Shown here piece after piece: positions 46,338 to 55,631 of a DNA stretch of 56,216 nucleotides. Origin of the DNA: Calditrichota bacterium. GTDB lineage: Bacteria > Calditrichota > Calditrichia > Calditrichales > Calditrichaceae. Location of the stretch: positions 1 through 56,216 of the forward strand of contig RQOG01000015.1 of NCBI GenBank assembly GCA_003854985.1, given 5' to 3'. A program made the position numbers and the translations under genes. Under the pieces are notes generated by a model, which saw only the letters and a list, made by a program, of their open reading frames with translations, was not told the origin of the DNA and made no database searches. The stretch's first letter is position 1, and each line of letters opens with the position of its first letter.

Positions 46338-47015
46338 TTATGAAAAATCCTGTCGAAACCTATCATAATCAACAATAATTAATTTACTGCCCTCTTTTTT
46401 CACATAGCCAAGCTGACTAAGCGATTTAATGACTCTTGATATTGTTTCCCGGCTCGTTCCGGCCATATTCGCCAAATCCTGCTGTGGTGGAAGATGGGCT
46501 ATTTCCACTCTTCCCTGTTTGATAATACCGGAATCATCGGCTATTCTTAAAAGGGTTGAAGCAACTTTGCCCATAGCATTTTGTAAAGACAAACTTTTAA
46601 TTTGAGAATCGCTTCTTCTTAACCGGTGGGCGAGTTCCTTTAAAAGGTTAATCGCAACCTGTGGATGATCATGTAGTATCTGTAAAAAGTTTTCACGCCG
46701 GATTATCATCATTTCCGTATCTTCAAGCGTAAAGGCATTGGCGCTTCTTGTCTGTCCGTCCAGAATGGCCATTTCCCCAAAAAAATCACCGTCAACCAAA
46801 ATGGATAAGATAACTTCCCGCCCTTCATCGCTGATGCGGGAAATCTTCACGCGGCCGCTAAGTATGATAAACATGGTAGAACCGATTTCTTCTTCAATCA
46901 GAACCATGTTATCCTTTTTGTAAACCTGGCGAACAGACATGTTTATGATTTCCTGTAAATCTTCTTCACGCATTTCCGAAAACAGTGGAATGAGTTTAAG
47001 TTCATTTACATCCAT
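46338..47015 (-). CDS. Crp/Fnr-family transcriptional regulator
   Basis: The 225-residue regulator has an N-terminal cNMP-binding domain (about 5-125) with the cassette 'FFGEMAILDGQTRSAN' and a C-terminal winged helix (about 145-215) with recognition helix 'TSRETISRVIKSL'. It has no cysteine, so it is not an iron-sulfur FNR. The recognition helix combines the Arg-Glu...Arg of CRP with the Ser of FNR, so the target site cannot be assigned with certainty. AAGGAG lies upstream of the ATG. The gene lies 7 bases after the SPOR gene and 6 bases before the kinase gene. Confidence 0.93.
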   Translation of the reverse strand: MDVNELKLIPLFSEMREEDLQEIINMSVRQVYKKDNMVLIEEEIGSTMFIILSGRVKISRISDEGREVILSILVDGDFFGEMAILDGQTRSANAFTLEDTEMMIIRRENFLQILHDHPQVAINLLKELAHRLRRSDSQIKSLSLQNAMGKVASTLLRIADDSGIIKQGRVEIAHLPPQQDLANMAGTSRETISRVIKSLSQLGYVKKEGSKLIIVDYDRFRQDFS

Positions 47016-47022
47016 AACGGCA

Positions 47023-47721
47023 TTACTCCTTAATGATACGGAAGTTTAAATCGTATTTAATTTTAATTTTATTTGCATAATCCAAGGTTTCTTCGAATGA
47101 AGCTTTACCCGGAATCCAGACACAATAAAGCTCTGTTTCGCCAAATTTACGTTTAACAATCTTTGCATCAATATTCTGTGTAGCCAGCATTTTGGTTAAT
47201 TCATTGGCATTATCCTGAATTCCAAAGGCGCCAACCTGTACAAAATGAAGCGGTTGTTTAATCGGATCGGCCACAGGGATCCGGGGCATATCGGTTACAG
47301 GCTCATCGGGTGTTTGACTTTTTGAATATTCGGTGCGGATTATCTCATGTTCAGCAACATATTTTTGGTACTTTTCCGCATTTACATAATAACCTTTTGC
47401 ATAGAAATATTTATATAACCGTTCGGCCGCTAAAAGTTTTAATCTGGCGTCAGAACTTTCGAAAACCATCTGATATACCCTTTGCGCCGCTTCTCCATCG
47501 GCATAAAATACAGCGCGGTAAAATCTCAAATCCGGATGATCTTCGGGCAGGTTAATATACTTATCCAGCTCTTTTTTTAAACCATTAAAGTCATTATCAA
47601 TGTAAAGATTATATAAAACATCAGCATTCTGGCCAAAGATACCAGCCGGGACAAACAGAAGCATAAAGGAAAATACAAATACAGCTATCCCTAAGGATTT
47701 CTTATTTTGATACGGTATCAT
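47023..47721 (-). CDS. SPOR-domain periplasmic protein
   Basis: The 232-residue protein has a signal peptide (about 1-31, ending near 'AGIFGQN'), a helical TPR-like middle (about 35-120) and a C-terminal SPOR domain (about 157-232, 'HFVQVGAFGIQDNANELTKM'). SPOR domains bind denuded glycan strands of peptidoglycan, often at the division septum. Its ATG overlaps the end of the LapA-like gene by 4 bases (ATGA), a translational-coupling arrangement, with GAGGAAG upstream. A link between cell-wall state and the downstream Crp/Fnr regulator and kinase is possible but inferred. Confidence 0.88.
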   Translation of the reverse strand: MIPYQNKKSLGIAVFVFSFMLLFVPAGIFGQNADVLYNLYIDNDFNGLKKELDKYINLPEDHPDLRFYRAVFYADGEAAQRVYQMVFESSDARLKLLAAERLYKYFYAKGYYVNAEKYQKYVAEHEIIRTEYSKSQTPDEPVTDMPRIPVADPIKQPLHFVQVGAFGIQDNANELTKMLATQNIDAKIVKRKFGETELYCVWIPGKASFEETLDYANKIKIKYDLNFRIIKE

Positions 47722-48050
47722 TCTTCCTCAGTCTTATCGGCTTCGTCAGTAATGGAATTCGAATAGTCTATTTGTGAATTATCTGTTTTTTCAATCTGTT
47801 GTTTTATATCTTTTACTTCTTTCTTCAATTCAGAAACCTGCGCTTTGGCTTTAAAATACTGTATTGCCATAAATACCGCGCCAAGAATTACTCCGACAAA
47901 AAGCGAAAAAAAGATGATCGTCGCTAAATTGACCGCTGCAAATTCCTTGAATATCAAATGAAGATTAACTTCCTGATCCAGGTTAAGCTTAAAAAACCAT
48001 AGGATAACCGCACCAACAATTATCCAGAAAAAAATACTCAAAATCCGCAA
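47718..48050 (-). CDS. LapA-domain (DUF1049-type) membrane protein
   Basis: The 110-residue protein has two membrane helices ('ILSIFFWIIVGAVILWFFKL' and 'VNLATIIFFSLFVGVILGAVFM') separated by a short loop, then a coiled-coil tail 'FKAKAQVSELKKEVKDIKQQ' and an acidic end. This is the layout of LapA/YciS proteins, which in E. coli work with LapB in lipopolysaccharide assembly control. The start is TTG at 48050 with CGGGGT about 8 bases upstream. It is the first gene of a four-gene operon. No LapB-like TPR gene is visible nearby, although the SPOR protein has a helical domain. Confidence 0.78.
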   Translation of the reverse strand: MRILSIFFWIIVGAVILWFFKLNLDQEVNLHLIFKEFAAVNLATIIFFSLFVGVILGAVFMAIQYFKAKAQVSELKKEVKDIKQQIEKTDNSQIDYSNSITDEADKTEEE

Positions 48051-48461
48051 GTAAATTACCCCGATGATTATTTAAATTTTGATGAAAATACTCAATTTTA
48101 AATTTGAATACAAGTAATTGCAAAAACATATCTATATCCATGATTCGACTAATATCCTGATAGTAGAAATCAGGTTTATTTTCAATAATACTGCTGATTA
48201 TCAACCCGAATTCGTCAGGTTATATCATCGGGGTTATGTGGGCATTTATATAAAAACTATATATTAATGGTGATTTTTTCAAAAGAGAAAAATAAGGATT
48301 ACGCGCTGCGTTGATTAATAATCAATATGAATAACCAATGCGTCTATAACTATATTTTTATGAAGCTACGGACTGATAATTCCCGAAATAATGATTTTAG
48401 GATATAAAATTACGATATGACAAAAACAAGTGATTAGGAAAGATTTATGAACAGCAATATT
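48051..48461. other. Intergenic region with a perfect inverted repeat
   Basis: About 410 AT-rich bases lie between the HD-GYP gene and the lapA-like operon. TTGATTAATAATCAA at 48311-48325 is a perfect 7-1-7 palindrome, 261 bases upstream of the lapA-like start. It resembles an FNR-type site but has five instead of four central bases. No gene or clear terminator is seen. Confidence 0.5.
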
Positions 48462-49448
48462 CTATACGGGCAGACTTTCCTTTTCTTCATGTACCATTCT
48501 CGTAAGCTCTTCCACGATTTCCGGATCCCACAACCCTTCTTCTGTTTCCTGATGAATAATTCTTAAGGCTTCCTCCGGGTCAAGGGCATCTCTGTAAGGT
48601 CTTTTAGTCGTTAGTGCATCATAACAATCCACAACACCAATGATTCTGGCATGGATAGGGATTTGTTCTCCGACTAAACCTTCGGGATATCCGCTTCCAT
48701 TAAATCTTTCCTGATGATATCTGATCGTTGGTAAAACAGGCCTGAGTGTTTTTAACGGAGCGCAAATATTCTCGCCCATCTCAGGATGTGTTTTAATAAC
48801 CTCCATTTCCTGTTTCGTTAAAGGCCCGTTTTTTAATAATATGGATTCGTGAATGGCAATTTTTCCGATATCGTGTAGAATACCTCCGCGTTTTAGTATG
48901 ATCAGATCTTCCTGTCCGAGGCCTAATCTGCCTCCTAATCTCTCTGCTATGGTAGAAAGCCGCTCACAATGACCTTCCGTATATTTATCTTTCGCCTCAA
49001 CGGCGCGGGCTAAACTAAAAATAACCTGTTCCGCATGTTCAAGTTCATTCACATATTCCCGCAGTTTCAGGAGATTACTTATTCTGGCGCGAAGTTCAAA
49101 AATGTTTACAGGCTTATTGATAAAATCATCGACGCCTGCTTCCAGACCTTTTATCCGATCTTCCCTGCTTTCCAGAGCTGTAATCATAATTATCGGAATT
49201 AAACGGGATTCTATGTTTTCTTTTGCCCGTTTTGCAACTTCAAATCCGCTGATTCCCGGCATAACGACGTCAAGAAGGATTAAATCGGGAGATACGCGAT
49301 GGATTTTTTCAAGGCCTTCTTCTCCATTGAAGGCGCTGTATATATCATATTTCATATCCGCAAGAATTTGTTTGATCAGTTCAATATTCTCCGGAGCATC
49401 GTCGATCACTAAGATTTTAGCATGTGATTCAGAAGAATGTATATTCAA
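48462..49448 (-). CDS. HD-GYP response regulator (RpfG-like c-di-GMP phosphodiesterase)
   Basis: The 328-residue regulator has a receiver domain (about 10-128) with Asp16-Asp17, phospho-acceptor Asp60 ('LILLDVVMPG') and Lys112, followed by an HD-GYP domain (about 140-325). Metal-site residues are visible in 'ILHDIGKIAI' (His192-Asp193), 'THPEMGE' (His221) and 'YHQERFNGSGYPEG' (His245, GYP at 253-255; the usual HHE is HQE). HD-GYP proteins degrade cyclic di-GMP. The start is TTG at 49448 with AAGGATG about 5 bases upstream. It stands alone, with no adjacent kinase; the orphan kinase at 44193 is a possible partner. Confidence 0.93.
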   Translation of the reverse strand: MNIHSSESHAKILVIDDAPENIELIKQILADMKYDIYSAFNGEEGLEKIHRVSPDLILLDVVMPGISGFEVAKRAKENIESRLIPIIMITALESREDRIKGLEAGVDDFINKPVNIFELRARISNLLKLREYVNELEHAEQVIFSLARAVEAKDKYTEGHCERLSTIAERLGGRLGLGQEDLIILKRGGILHDIGKIAIHESILLKNGPLTKQEMEVIKTHPEMGENICAPLKTLRPVLPTIRYHQERFNGSGYPEGLVGEQIPIHARIIGVVDCYDALTTKRPYRDALDPEEALRIIHQETEEGLWDPEIVEELTRMVHEEKESLPV

Positions 49449-49555
49449 AAGTCATCCTTGTTTATATAATCATCCGCCAACATGACTTTTAATATCGGTA
49501 TTTTGAAAGAAATGTTTAAAAAATAGGCAATAAAAATAAAGCCTTTTGATCAAAA

Positions 49556-50605
49556 TTATTTTCCGTTAACCATCCAGGTATTTCCGGAATTAAATAATTG
49601 TTCGAGACTGCCTTCACCTTTAAGCGCTTTAACGTCATTAATTTGTTTGATCAGGAGGTCTTCATAAGTGTCCATCTTAATATCCCTGAATATGCCGATT
49701 GGCGTAGGCAGATCAGGATTTATTGTCATGCTCACAAGCATAAATTCCAATGCCGCCCTGCCGGCATGTTCTTCGTGTTTTATCAGATTATCAAGATCTG
49801 TATTTGCATCAACATCCATAACTTCAAAATTATTGCAATTCCAGTTCAGCGCCTTATTATTATCCTGACCGAAAATATAAGGTTTACCGTCTTCCATGAT
49901 CAGCAGTTTATCTTTTTTGGTTTTAGGATCGGTTAATTCGCTATAAACACCGTCATTAAAAATCGGACAATTCTGATATACTTCCACAAAGGATGTCCCT
50001 TTATGCCTGGCAGCCCTGGTTAACATTTCAACCATATGCTTCGGCTCTCTGTCTATTGTCCGCGCTACAAATGTTGCGCCGGCAGCCAGGGCTACTTCAA
50101 CCGGGACAAATGGGTTTTCTATCGTTCCATAGGGAGAAGATTTGCTGATCATTCCCTTGTTGGAAGTAGGTGAATATTGTCCCTTTGTCAATCCGTAAAT
50201 TTTATTGTTAAACAGAATAACCGTAATATCGATGTTTCTGCGGCATATATGAATAAAATGGTTCCCCCCGATACTCAGCGCATCGCCATCACCTGTAATC
50301 ACAAACACAGATAAATCCGGGTTTGCAATTTTAATTCCCGACGCGATCGCCGGCGCCCTTCCGTGTATGCCATGTACGCCATAGGTATTAAGATAATAAG
50401 GAAAACGGCTTGAACAACCAATACCGGAGACAAATACAAATTTTTCCCTTGGAATACCAAGTTGTGGCAATACTTTTTTCATCTGCGCCAGTATTGAATA
50501 ATCTCCGCAGCCGGGACACCACCGTGCTTCCTGGTCCGAAGAATAGTTTTCAGGATTAACATTTAGTTTTTGTTCATCTATTAAAGAATTTGGATCTAAA
50601 GACAT
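49556..50605 (-). CDS. korB: 2-oxoacid:ferredoxin oxidoreductase, beta subunit
   Basis: KorB carries thiamine diphosphate and the electron-transfer cluster of 2-oxoglutarate:ferredoxin oxidoreductase, which interconverts 2-oxoglutarate plus CoA with succinyl-CoA, CO2 and reduced ferredoxin. The 349-residue product has 'RWCPGCGDYSILAQM' (about 28-42), 'GIGCSSRFPYYLNTYGVHGIHGRAP', the TPP motif 'GDGDALSIGGNH' (about 103-114) and 'LFNNKIYGLTKGQYSPTS'. The second gene of the korA-korB pair starts 4 bases after korA, with AAAGGA upstream. Paralogues for pyruvate or branched-chain acids exist, but the lengths and KorA fusion fit the 2-oxoglutarate enzyme. Confidence 0.93.
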   Translation of the reverse strand: MSLDPNSLIDEQKLNVNPENYSSDQEARWCPGCGDYSILAQMKKVLPQLGIPREKFVFVSGIGCSSRFPYYLNTYGVHGIHGRAPAIASGIKIANPDLSVFVITGDGDALSIGGNHFIHICRRNIDITVILFNNKIYGLTKGQYSPTSNKGMISKSSPYGTIENPFVPVEVALAAGATFVARTIDREPKHMVEMLTRAARHKGTSFVEVYQNCPIFNDGVYSELTDPKTKKDKLLIMEDGKPYIFGQDNNKALNWNCNNFEVMDVDANTDLDNLIKHEEHAGRAALEFMLVSMTINPDLPTPIGIFRDIKMDTYEDLLIKQINDVKALKGEGSLEQLFNSGNTWMVNGK

Positions 50606-50609
50606 TAAT

Positions 50610-52442
50610 CTATCCTTTCAAAATATCTAAAATGGCCTGTCTGAGTTCCTTTATGTTCAGTGGCAGACCTCTTACTTTATTAAATCCTTTAGCGTCCACT
50701 AAATATTCCGAACGCAGAATTTTAATCAATTGTCCTAAGTTGATTTCCGGTACCAGGACATTTTTATAATTATGGATAATCTCACCTAATTTTTTTGGAA
50801 GCGGATTAATCCATCGCAGATGATACCCGGCTACACTTTTATTCTCATCCAAAAGTTGTTCTATTGCCGTTCTGACTACACCATATGTACTGCCCCAGCT
50901 AACAACAAGCAGATCCCCTTTTTCGGGTCCAACCAGCTCAGGCATTTTTACAAAATCATTTATTCGCTTTATTTTTTCTGCGCGCAAACGAATCATCAGA
51001 TCATGATTTTCAGAATCATAACTAACATTCCCGGATTCATTTTTTTCCAATCCGCCGACGTGATGCTCAAGTCCTGGTGTACCGGGCAAGGCAAGCATTC
51101 TGGCCAAGGTCTCAGGATTTCGCTTGTAAGGTTTAAATGAATCAGGGTCTTTTGCATATTCAACTTTTATCTCCGGTAATGAATCAATAGGCGGTATCCA
51201 CCAGGGTTCACTTCCATTTGCCAGATAACCATCGGAAAGAACAATAATCGGCGTTGTATATTTAAAAGCAACCTGGGCCGCTTCAAAAACCGTCTGGAAA
51301 CAATCGGCAGGACTGGATGCGGCAATAACAGGCATTGGAGCTTCCCCGTTCCGGCCATAAACCGCCTGCAATAAGTCCGCCTGCTCCGTTTTCGTAGGTA
51401 AACCGGTGCTCGGTCCCCCTCTCTGAACATTTATAATAATCAAAGGTATTTCCAGTATAATGGCTAAACCCATAAATTCGGTTTTTAAGGCCATTCCGGG
51501 ACCGGAAGTCGTAGTGGCTCCAAAGGCGCCGGCATAAGATGCGCCAACCGCCGCACCGATGCCTGCGATTTCATCTTCCGCCTGAAAAGTTTTAACATTA
51601 TAGTTCTTATACTTTGATAATTCATGTAATATTTCACTGGCCGGCGTAATCGGATAACTTCCCAAAAACAGTTCTTTATCAGCCTTTTTTGCCGCTGTAA
51701 TCAATCCGAGTGTTAGGGCTTCGTTTCCGGTGACATTTCTGTATTTACCGGGCTTTTTCTGTGCTTTTTCGACATGAAAAGAAGTTGCGAAAAGTTCTGT
51801 GGATAAAGCATAGGAATAGCCCGCGTTTAAAGCTTTTATATTAGCGTCCATATATTCCGGGTCATTCTTGAATTTCTGCTTAATCCATTCCATGGTGGAA
51901 TCCATGGAACGGGTGAATAACCAGTATAATATACCCAGTGCAAAAAAGTTTTTAGCCCTGTCTTTTTCCTTGACGGAAAGACTGCTATCCTTAAGCGCTT
52001 CCTTGGTAAGGGTAGTTATATCTACAGGAAAAACCTGGAATCCTGTCAACGATTCATCTTCCAGCGGATTACTTTTATACCCGGCTAATTCCAGATTTCT
52101 GGCCTGAAAAGCGTCCCTGTTGACGATTATTATTCCATTATCTTTTAGGATTTTTAAATTGACTTTAAGCGCCGCTGGATTCATTGCAATCAGGACATCC
52201 GGAGAATCGCCCGGTGTGTGAACCGGTTGACCGCTGAATTGAATCTGGAATCCGGATACTCCAAAAAGCGTGCCGGCAGGCGCTCTAATTTCTGCAGGAT
52301 AATCGGGTAGTGTGGTCAAATCATAGCCCAATATGGCTGTGTCATTCGTAAACTGGCTACCGGTTAACTGCATTCCGTCTCCGGAATCACCCGCAAATCT
52401 TATTGTAACACTTTTTAAAGTCTGGACGTTCTTTTTCGCCAT
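50610..52442 (-). CDS. korA: 2-oxoacid:ferredoxin oxidoreductase, alpha subunit (gamma-alpha fusion)
   Basis: The 610-residue subunit fuses the gamma-type domain (about 1-190, 'IRFAGDSGDGMQLTG') with the alpha pyrimidine-binding domain (about 225-400, 'YPITPASEILHEL', 'FQAEDEIAGIGAAVGASYAG', 'TTSGPGMALKTEFMGLA') and a C-terminal domain with 'VSWGSTYGVV'. This architecture is typical of the two-subunit KorAB enzyme for 2-oxoglutarate, used in an anaerobic-type or reductive TCA cycle. The ATG has GGTGAGATGAG upstream. A 7-bp hairpin at 52502-52522 lies in its leader. No separate delta or ferredoxin gene is adjacent. Confidence 0.94.
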   Translation of the reverse strand: MAKKNVQTLKSVTIRFAGDSGDGMQLTGSQFTNDTAILGYDLTTLPDYPAEIRAPAGTLFGVSGFQIQFSGQPVHTPGDSPDVLIAMNPAALKVNLKILKDNGIIIVNRDAFQARNLELAGYKSNPLEDESLTGFQVFPVDITTLTKEALKDSSLSVKEKDRAKNFFALGILYWLFTRSMDSTMEWIKQKFKNDPEYMDANIKALNAGYSYALSTELFATSFHVEKAQKKPGKYRNVTGNEALTLGLITAAKKADKELFLGSYPITPASEILHELSKYKNYNVKTFQAEDEIAGIGAAVGASYAGAFGATTTSGPGMALKTEFMGLAIILEIPLIIINVQRGGPSTGLPTKTEQADLLQAVYGRNGEAPMPVIAASSPADCFQTVFEAAQVAFKYTTPIIVLSDGYLANGSEPWWIPPIDSLPEIKVEYAKDPDSFKPYKRNPETLARMLALPGTPGLEHHVGGLEKNESGNVSYDSENHDLMIRLRAEKIKRINDFVKMPELVGPEKGDLLVVSWGSTYGVVRTAIEQLLDENKSVAGYHLRWINPLPKKLGEIIHNYKNVLVPEINLGQLIKILRSEYLVDAKGFNKVRGLPLNIKELRQAILDILKG

Positions 52443-52564
52443 CTCATCTCACCTGTTGAATAGTTTATCTCATTGAATTTTGGAAATTTAACCATATCTT
52501 TCAGATTTTTCAACCAAATCTGTTGTTCTTTAAACTTCTGTTTCAGATATATATGCAACATGAA

Positions 52565-54109
52565 TCAAGCCGCCCACAATTCCCGGTCAAGACTACGATA
52601 CTGAATCGCTTCCGCCAGATGGGCAGGCAGAATTTGTGCGCCGCCTTCAATATCCGCGATGGTACGCGATACTTTTAATATCCGATCGTAAGCTCTGGCC
52701 GAAAGTCCAAGCCGGTTCATGGCTGTTTTTAACAACTCCTGTCCGGCCTCATCGATAACGCAAAATTTCCTTATTTGTTTGTGCTGCATATGGGCGTTGC
52801 AGAATATACCTTTTTCATCTTTAAAACGGTTTAGTTGAATTTCCCTGGCCCTTATCACTCTTTCCCGGATAACTTTTGAGGATTCACCGCTTCTGGCGGA
52901 TGATATTTCCTTGAAATTGACCGCCGGAACCTCCACGTGTATATCGATCCGGTCTAACAACGGCCCGGAAATTCTGGAACGATATTTTGATATCTGATTG
53001 ACACTGCAACTGCATGCCCGGTTGGGGTCGCCGAAATATCCGCAGGGACAGGGATTCATCGCCGCTAAAAGCATAAAATTAGATGGATAGGTAAGCGAAA
53101 ACATAGCCCGTGAAATAGTTACATTGCCGTCTTCCATAGGCTGACGCATAACCTCCAACACATTCTTTTTAAATTCGGGCAATTCATCAAGAAACAGGAC
53201 GCCATGGTGTGCCAGGCTGACCTCGCCCGGCCTGGGATATTTTCCTCCGCCTACCAAAGCCGCGTCCGAAATGGTATGATGCGGCGAACGGAAAGGACGC
53301 ACGGCCACCAGGCTATGATTGGCATTAATCAGCCCGGCTACCGAATGTATTTTTGTTGTTTCTATGGCTTCTTCGATGGTCATCAGTGGTAAAATAAAAG
53401 GAAACCTTTTGGCTAACATTGTTTTACCCGATCCGGGAGGTCCGATCATTAAAAGGTTATGCCCGCCGGCCGCGGCTACTTCCAGCGATCGTTTTACGTG
53501 TTCTTGCCCTTTCACATCGGAAAAATCAAGGTTTGATTTTTGCTCTTCGATAAAGAGCTGTTTTATGTCCAGATGATACGGCTCAAACACTGCGCTTCCA
53601 TTTAAAAAATTAACCACATCCGTAAGATGCGAAAGCCCGTATATCTCAAGGCCTGCACCGCCCATTGCCGCTTCACGGGCGTTCTCAGAGGGTAAAATCA
53701 ATCCTTTAAAACCCAATTCCTTTGCTTTGATGGCAATAGACAAACTGCCGTGGATCGGACGAAGCGATCCGTCAAGGGCCAATTCCCCAAGGATAATAAA
53801 TTCACTCAACGCGCTGAAGCTTAGATCACCTTGCGCCGCCAATATGCCAAGGGCGATAGGCAAATCATAGCTGGAACCTTCTTTTTTTACATCCGCAGGC
53901 GCCAGGTTTATTGTAATTCTTCTCTGATAAATGAACTTAAATCCCGAATTTTTAAGTGCGGCTACAACGCGTTCGCGGCTTTCCTTAACGGCATTATCCG
54001 GCAAACCTACAATTCCAAAAAACGGCATATTCCCTTCCATATGAGTTTCCACCTCGACAGGAAAGGCATCAATTCCCATCAGTGCCGCAGAAATTATCTT
54101 GGATATCAT
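52565..54109 (-). CDS. YifB/ComM-family Mg-chelatase-like AAA+ ATPase
   Basis: From the ATG at 54109 the protein has 514 residues. ComM homologues are hexameric DNA helicases that help integrate DNA during natural transformation. An N-terminal Lon-protease-like domain (about 1-170, '[19 protein letters not shown]', '[18 protein letters not shown]') precedes the ChlI-type ATPase with Walker A '[10 protein letters not shown]', '[15 protein letters not shown]' and Walker B '[11 protein letters not shown]'. A cysteine cluster '[17 protein letters not shown]' and a C-terminal helicase lid with '[19 protein letters not shown]' follow. Upstream in-frame GTG (54121) and ATG (54115) starts are possible, but the GGGG site fits 54109. 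It is not clearly linked to competence genes here. Confidence 0.92.
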   Translation of the reverse strand: MISKIISAALMGIDAFPVEVETHMEGNMPFFGIVGLPDNAVKESRERVVAALKNSGFKFIYQRRITINLAPADVKKEGSSYDLPIALGILAAQGDLSFSALSEFIILGELALDGSLRPIHGSLSIAIKAKELGFKGLILPSENAREAAMGGAGLEIYGLSHLTDVVNFLNGSAVFEPYHLDIKQLFIEEQKSNLDFSDVKGQEHVKRSLEVAAAGGHNLLMIGPPGSGKTMLAKRFPFILPLMTIEEAIETTKIHSVAGLINANHSLVAVRPFRSPHHTISDAALVGGGKYPRPGEVSLAHHGVLFLDELPEFKKNVLEVMRQPMEDGNVTISRAMFSLTYPSNFMLLAAMNPCPCGYFGDPNRACSCSVNQISKYRSRISGPLLDRIDIHVEVPAVNFKEISSARSGESSKVIRERVIRAREIQLNRFKDEKGIFCNAHMQHKQIRKFCVIDEAGQELLKTAMNRLGLSARAYDRILKVSRTIADIEGGAQILPAHLAEAIQYRSLDRELWAA

Positions 54110-54130
54110 TCCCATCCCCACCGTAACGAT

Positions 54131-55054
54131 TTAAGATTTTAGCAGAAGATTGCTGAGCGCATCATATAATTCCGGATATTTAAATTCATACCCGGTTTTT
54201 AAAACAGCCTGCGGGTGAACAAAAGCGCCATTTAAAATAAGTTCACGGCCCATTTCACCTAAAATTATTTCTAAAATTTTAGCAGGTAATTTAAACAGAC
54301 ACGGCCTTTTTATAACTTTCCCCACTATTTTGCAAAAGTTCTTGTTGCTTACCGGTTTTGGCGCTGTCAGGTTAAAAATGCTTAATTCACTTTCATTTTC
54401 AATCAAGTGCCCGATGACACCCGCTAAATCGTTAAGATGAATCCAGGATATGCCCTGACTTCCCGAGCCGAAATAGGCGCCAAGAAAGTATTTTTGCGGT
54501 AAAACCAGTTTGGGAAGAGCGCCTCCATCCCGGCCAAGAACCATACCGATACGAAGCACGTGTCTTTTTATTCCGGCATTTTCCAATTCCTTCGTGCTGT
54601 TTTCCCATTCGGAAGACGTATCGGCTAAAAAGCCTGCTCCTTTGGGAGACGACTCATCAACAAGGCCTTCGGAAACATTCCCATAATACCCAATTGCAGA
54701 AGCCTGAAGAAATAAACCGGGATATTTATTATTCTGCTTAAAAAGCTGAACCAGGTATTTGCCGGTCAGAACCCGGCTGGATCGGATTTGATTTTTAATT
54801 CTATCCGACCAACGGTGCGTTGAAATATTACTTCCCGCCAAATGGATAAAAACGGAGCTTTGGTCGATATCGTGTATCCAGTTTTCATCGTCGCCTAACC
54901 AGGGCAACAATTGAATCCTTTTATCTGTTTCATCGCTTGTTTTTTGCGGATCACGGGATAAACCATAAACCGTATAATTCCGATTACATAAATACGATCC
55001 GAGCGTTCTGCCTATGAACCCCGAAACACCGCTGATAAATACTTTCCTATACAT
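54131..55054 (-). CDS. TIGR01777-family NAD(P)-dependent epimerase (YfcH-like)
   Basis: The 307-residue protein is an extended short-chain dehydrogenase with the N-terminal nucleotide-binding motif 'ISGVSGFIGRTLG' (Gly9, Gly12, Gly15), 'VFIHLAGSNIS', 'ASAIGYYG' with the Tyr of the catalytic region and 'RIGMVLGRDGGALP', and the C-terminal DUF1731 segment 'GRELILNGAFVHPQAVLKTGYEFKYP'-type ending, all diagnostic of the YfcH/TIGR01777 family. The reaction is unknown. It overlaps the Tag gene by 8 bases and precedes YifB by 21 bases, so it probably belongs to the same transcript as Tag. Confidence 0.92.
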   Translation of the reverse strand: MYRKVFISGVSGFIGRTLGSYLCNRNYTVYGLSRDPQKTSDETDKRIQLLPWLGDDENWIHDIDQSSVFIHLAGSNISTHRWSDRIKNQIRSSRVLTGKYLVQLFKQNNKYPGLFLQASAIGYYGNVSEGLVDESSPKGAGFLADTSSEWENSTKELENAGIKRHVLRIGMVLGRDGGALPKLVLPQKYFLGAYFGSGSQGISWIHLNDLAGVIGHLIENESELSIFNLTAPKPVSNKNFCKIVGKVIKRPCLFKLPAKILEIILGEMGRELILNGAFVHPQAVLKTGYEFKYPELYDALSNLLLKS

Positions 55055-55619
55055 CAGACACCTGTTGATACCGGAAACAATCTATCAAATGATCATTCAC
55101 CATACCCGTGGCCTGCATATGGGCATAACAAACCGTACTGCCCACAAACTTAAAACCGCGCATACGCAGATCTTTACTTATTTTATCAGACAACGGCGTT
55201 GTGGAAGGAATTTCGCTTAATTTTCTGAATGTATTTTGAACAGGCCTGCCATTCGTATAATTCCATATATATTTGTCGAAGCTGCCGAATTCATGCTGAA
55301 TTTTCAGGAATGCCCTGGCATTTTCCACCGCAGCATTAATTTTCAATCTGTTTCTGATTATACCCGGATCATTGCATAGACTGTTAATTTTAACCGCATC
55401 ATACCGGGCGACAACTTCCGGTATAAAGTTCTCAAAAGCCCGACGAAAATTCTCCCGTTTATAAAGTACTGTCCGCCAGCTTAATCCGGCCTGAAAAGTT
55501 TCAAGGACTAAAAACTCAAAAAGTTTCCGGTCCTCATGAACCGGCACGCCCCATTCTTCATCATGATATCGGACATAAAGCGCGTCATGCACCGGCACCC
55601 AATCGCATCGTTTTAGCAC
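55047..55619 (-). CDS. tag: DNA-3-methyladenine glycosylase I
   Basis: Tag removes 3-methyladenine from alkylated DNA to start base excision repair. The 190-residue product matches E. coli Tag along its length: 'RCDWV' with Cys5, 'RYHDEEWGVP' with His19, 'FLVLETFQAGLSWRTVL' with the conserved Glu40, and the C-terminal zinc ligands His177 and Cys181 in 'VNDHLIDC'. The start is GTG at 55619 with AAGGGG about 9 bases upstream. It lies 12 bases after the cyclase-family gene and overlaps the epimerase gene by 8 bases, consistent with a three-gene operon. Confidence 0.96.
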   Translation of the reverse strand: MLKRCDWVPVHDALYVRYHDEEWGVPVHEDRKLFEFLVLETFQAGLSWRTVLYKRENFRRAFENFIPEVVARYDAVKINSLCNDPGIIRNRLKINAAVENARAFLKIQHEFGSFDKYIWNYTNGRPVQNTFRKLSEIPSTTPLSDKISKDLRMRGFKFVGSTVCYAHMQATGMVNDHLIDCFRYQQVSDV

Positions 55620-55631
55620 TTAATATCCCCT

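Noticed and set aside
46338..47015. Oxygen-sensing FNR
   Set aside because: The protein has no cysteine for an iron-sulfur cluster.
47989..48204. 71-codon frame overlapping the lapA-like start on the minus strand
   Set aside because: It overlaps the membrane-protein gene out of frame, has no family features, and the alternative TTG-started gene has clear helices and coupling to the next gene.
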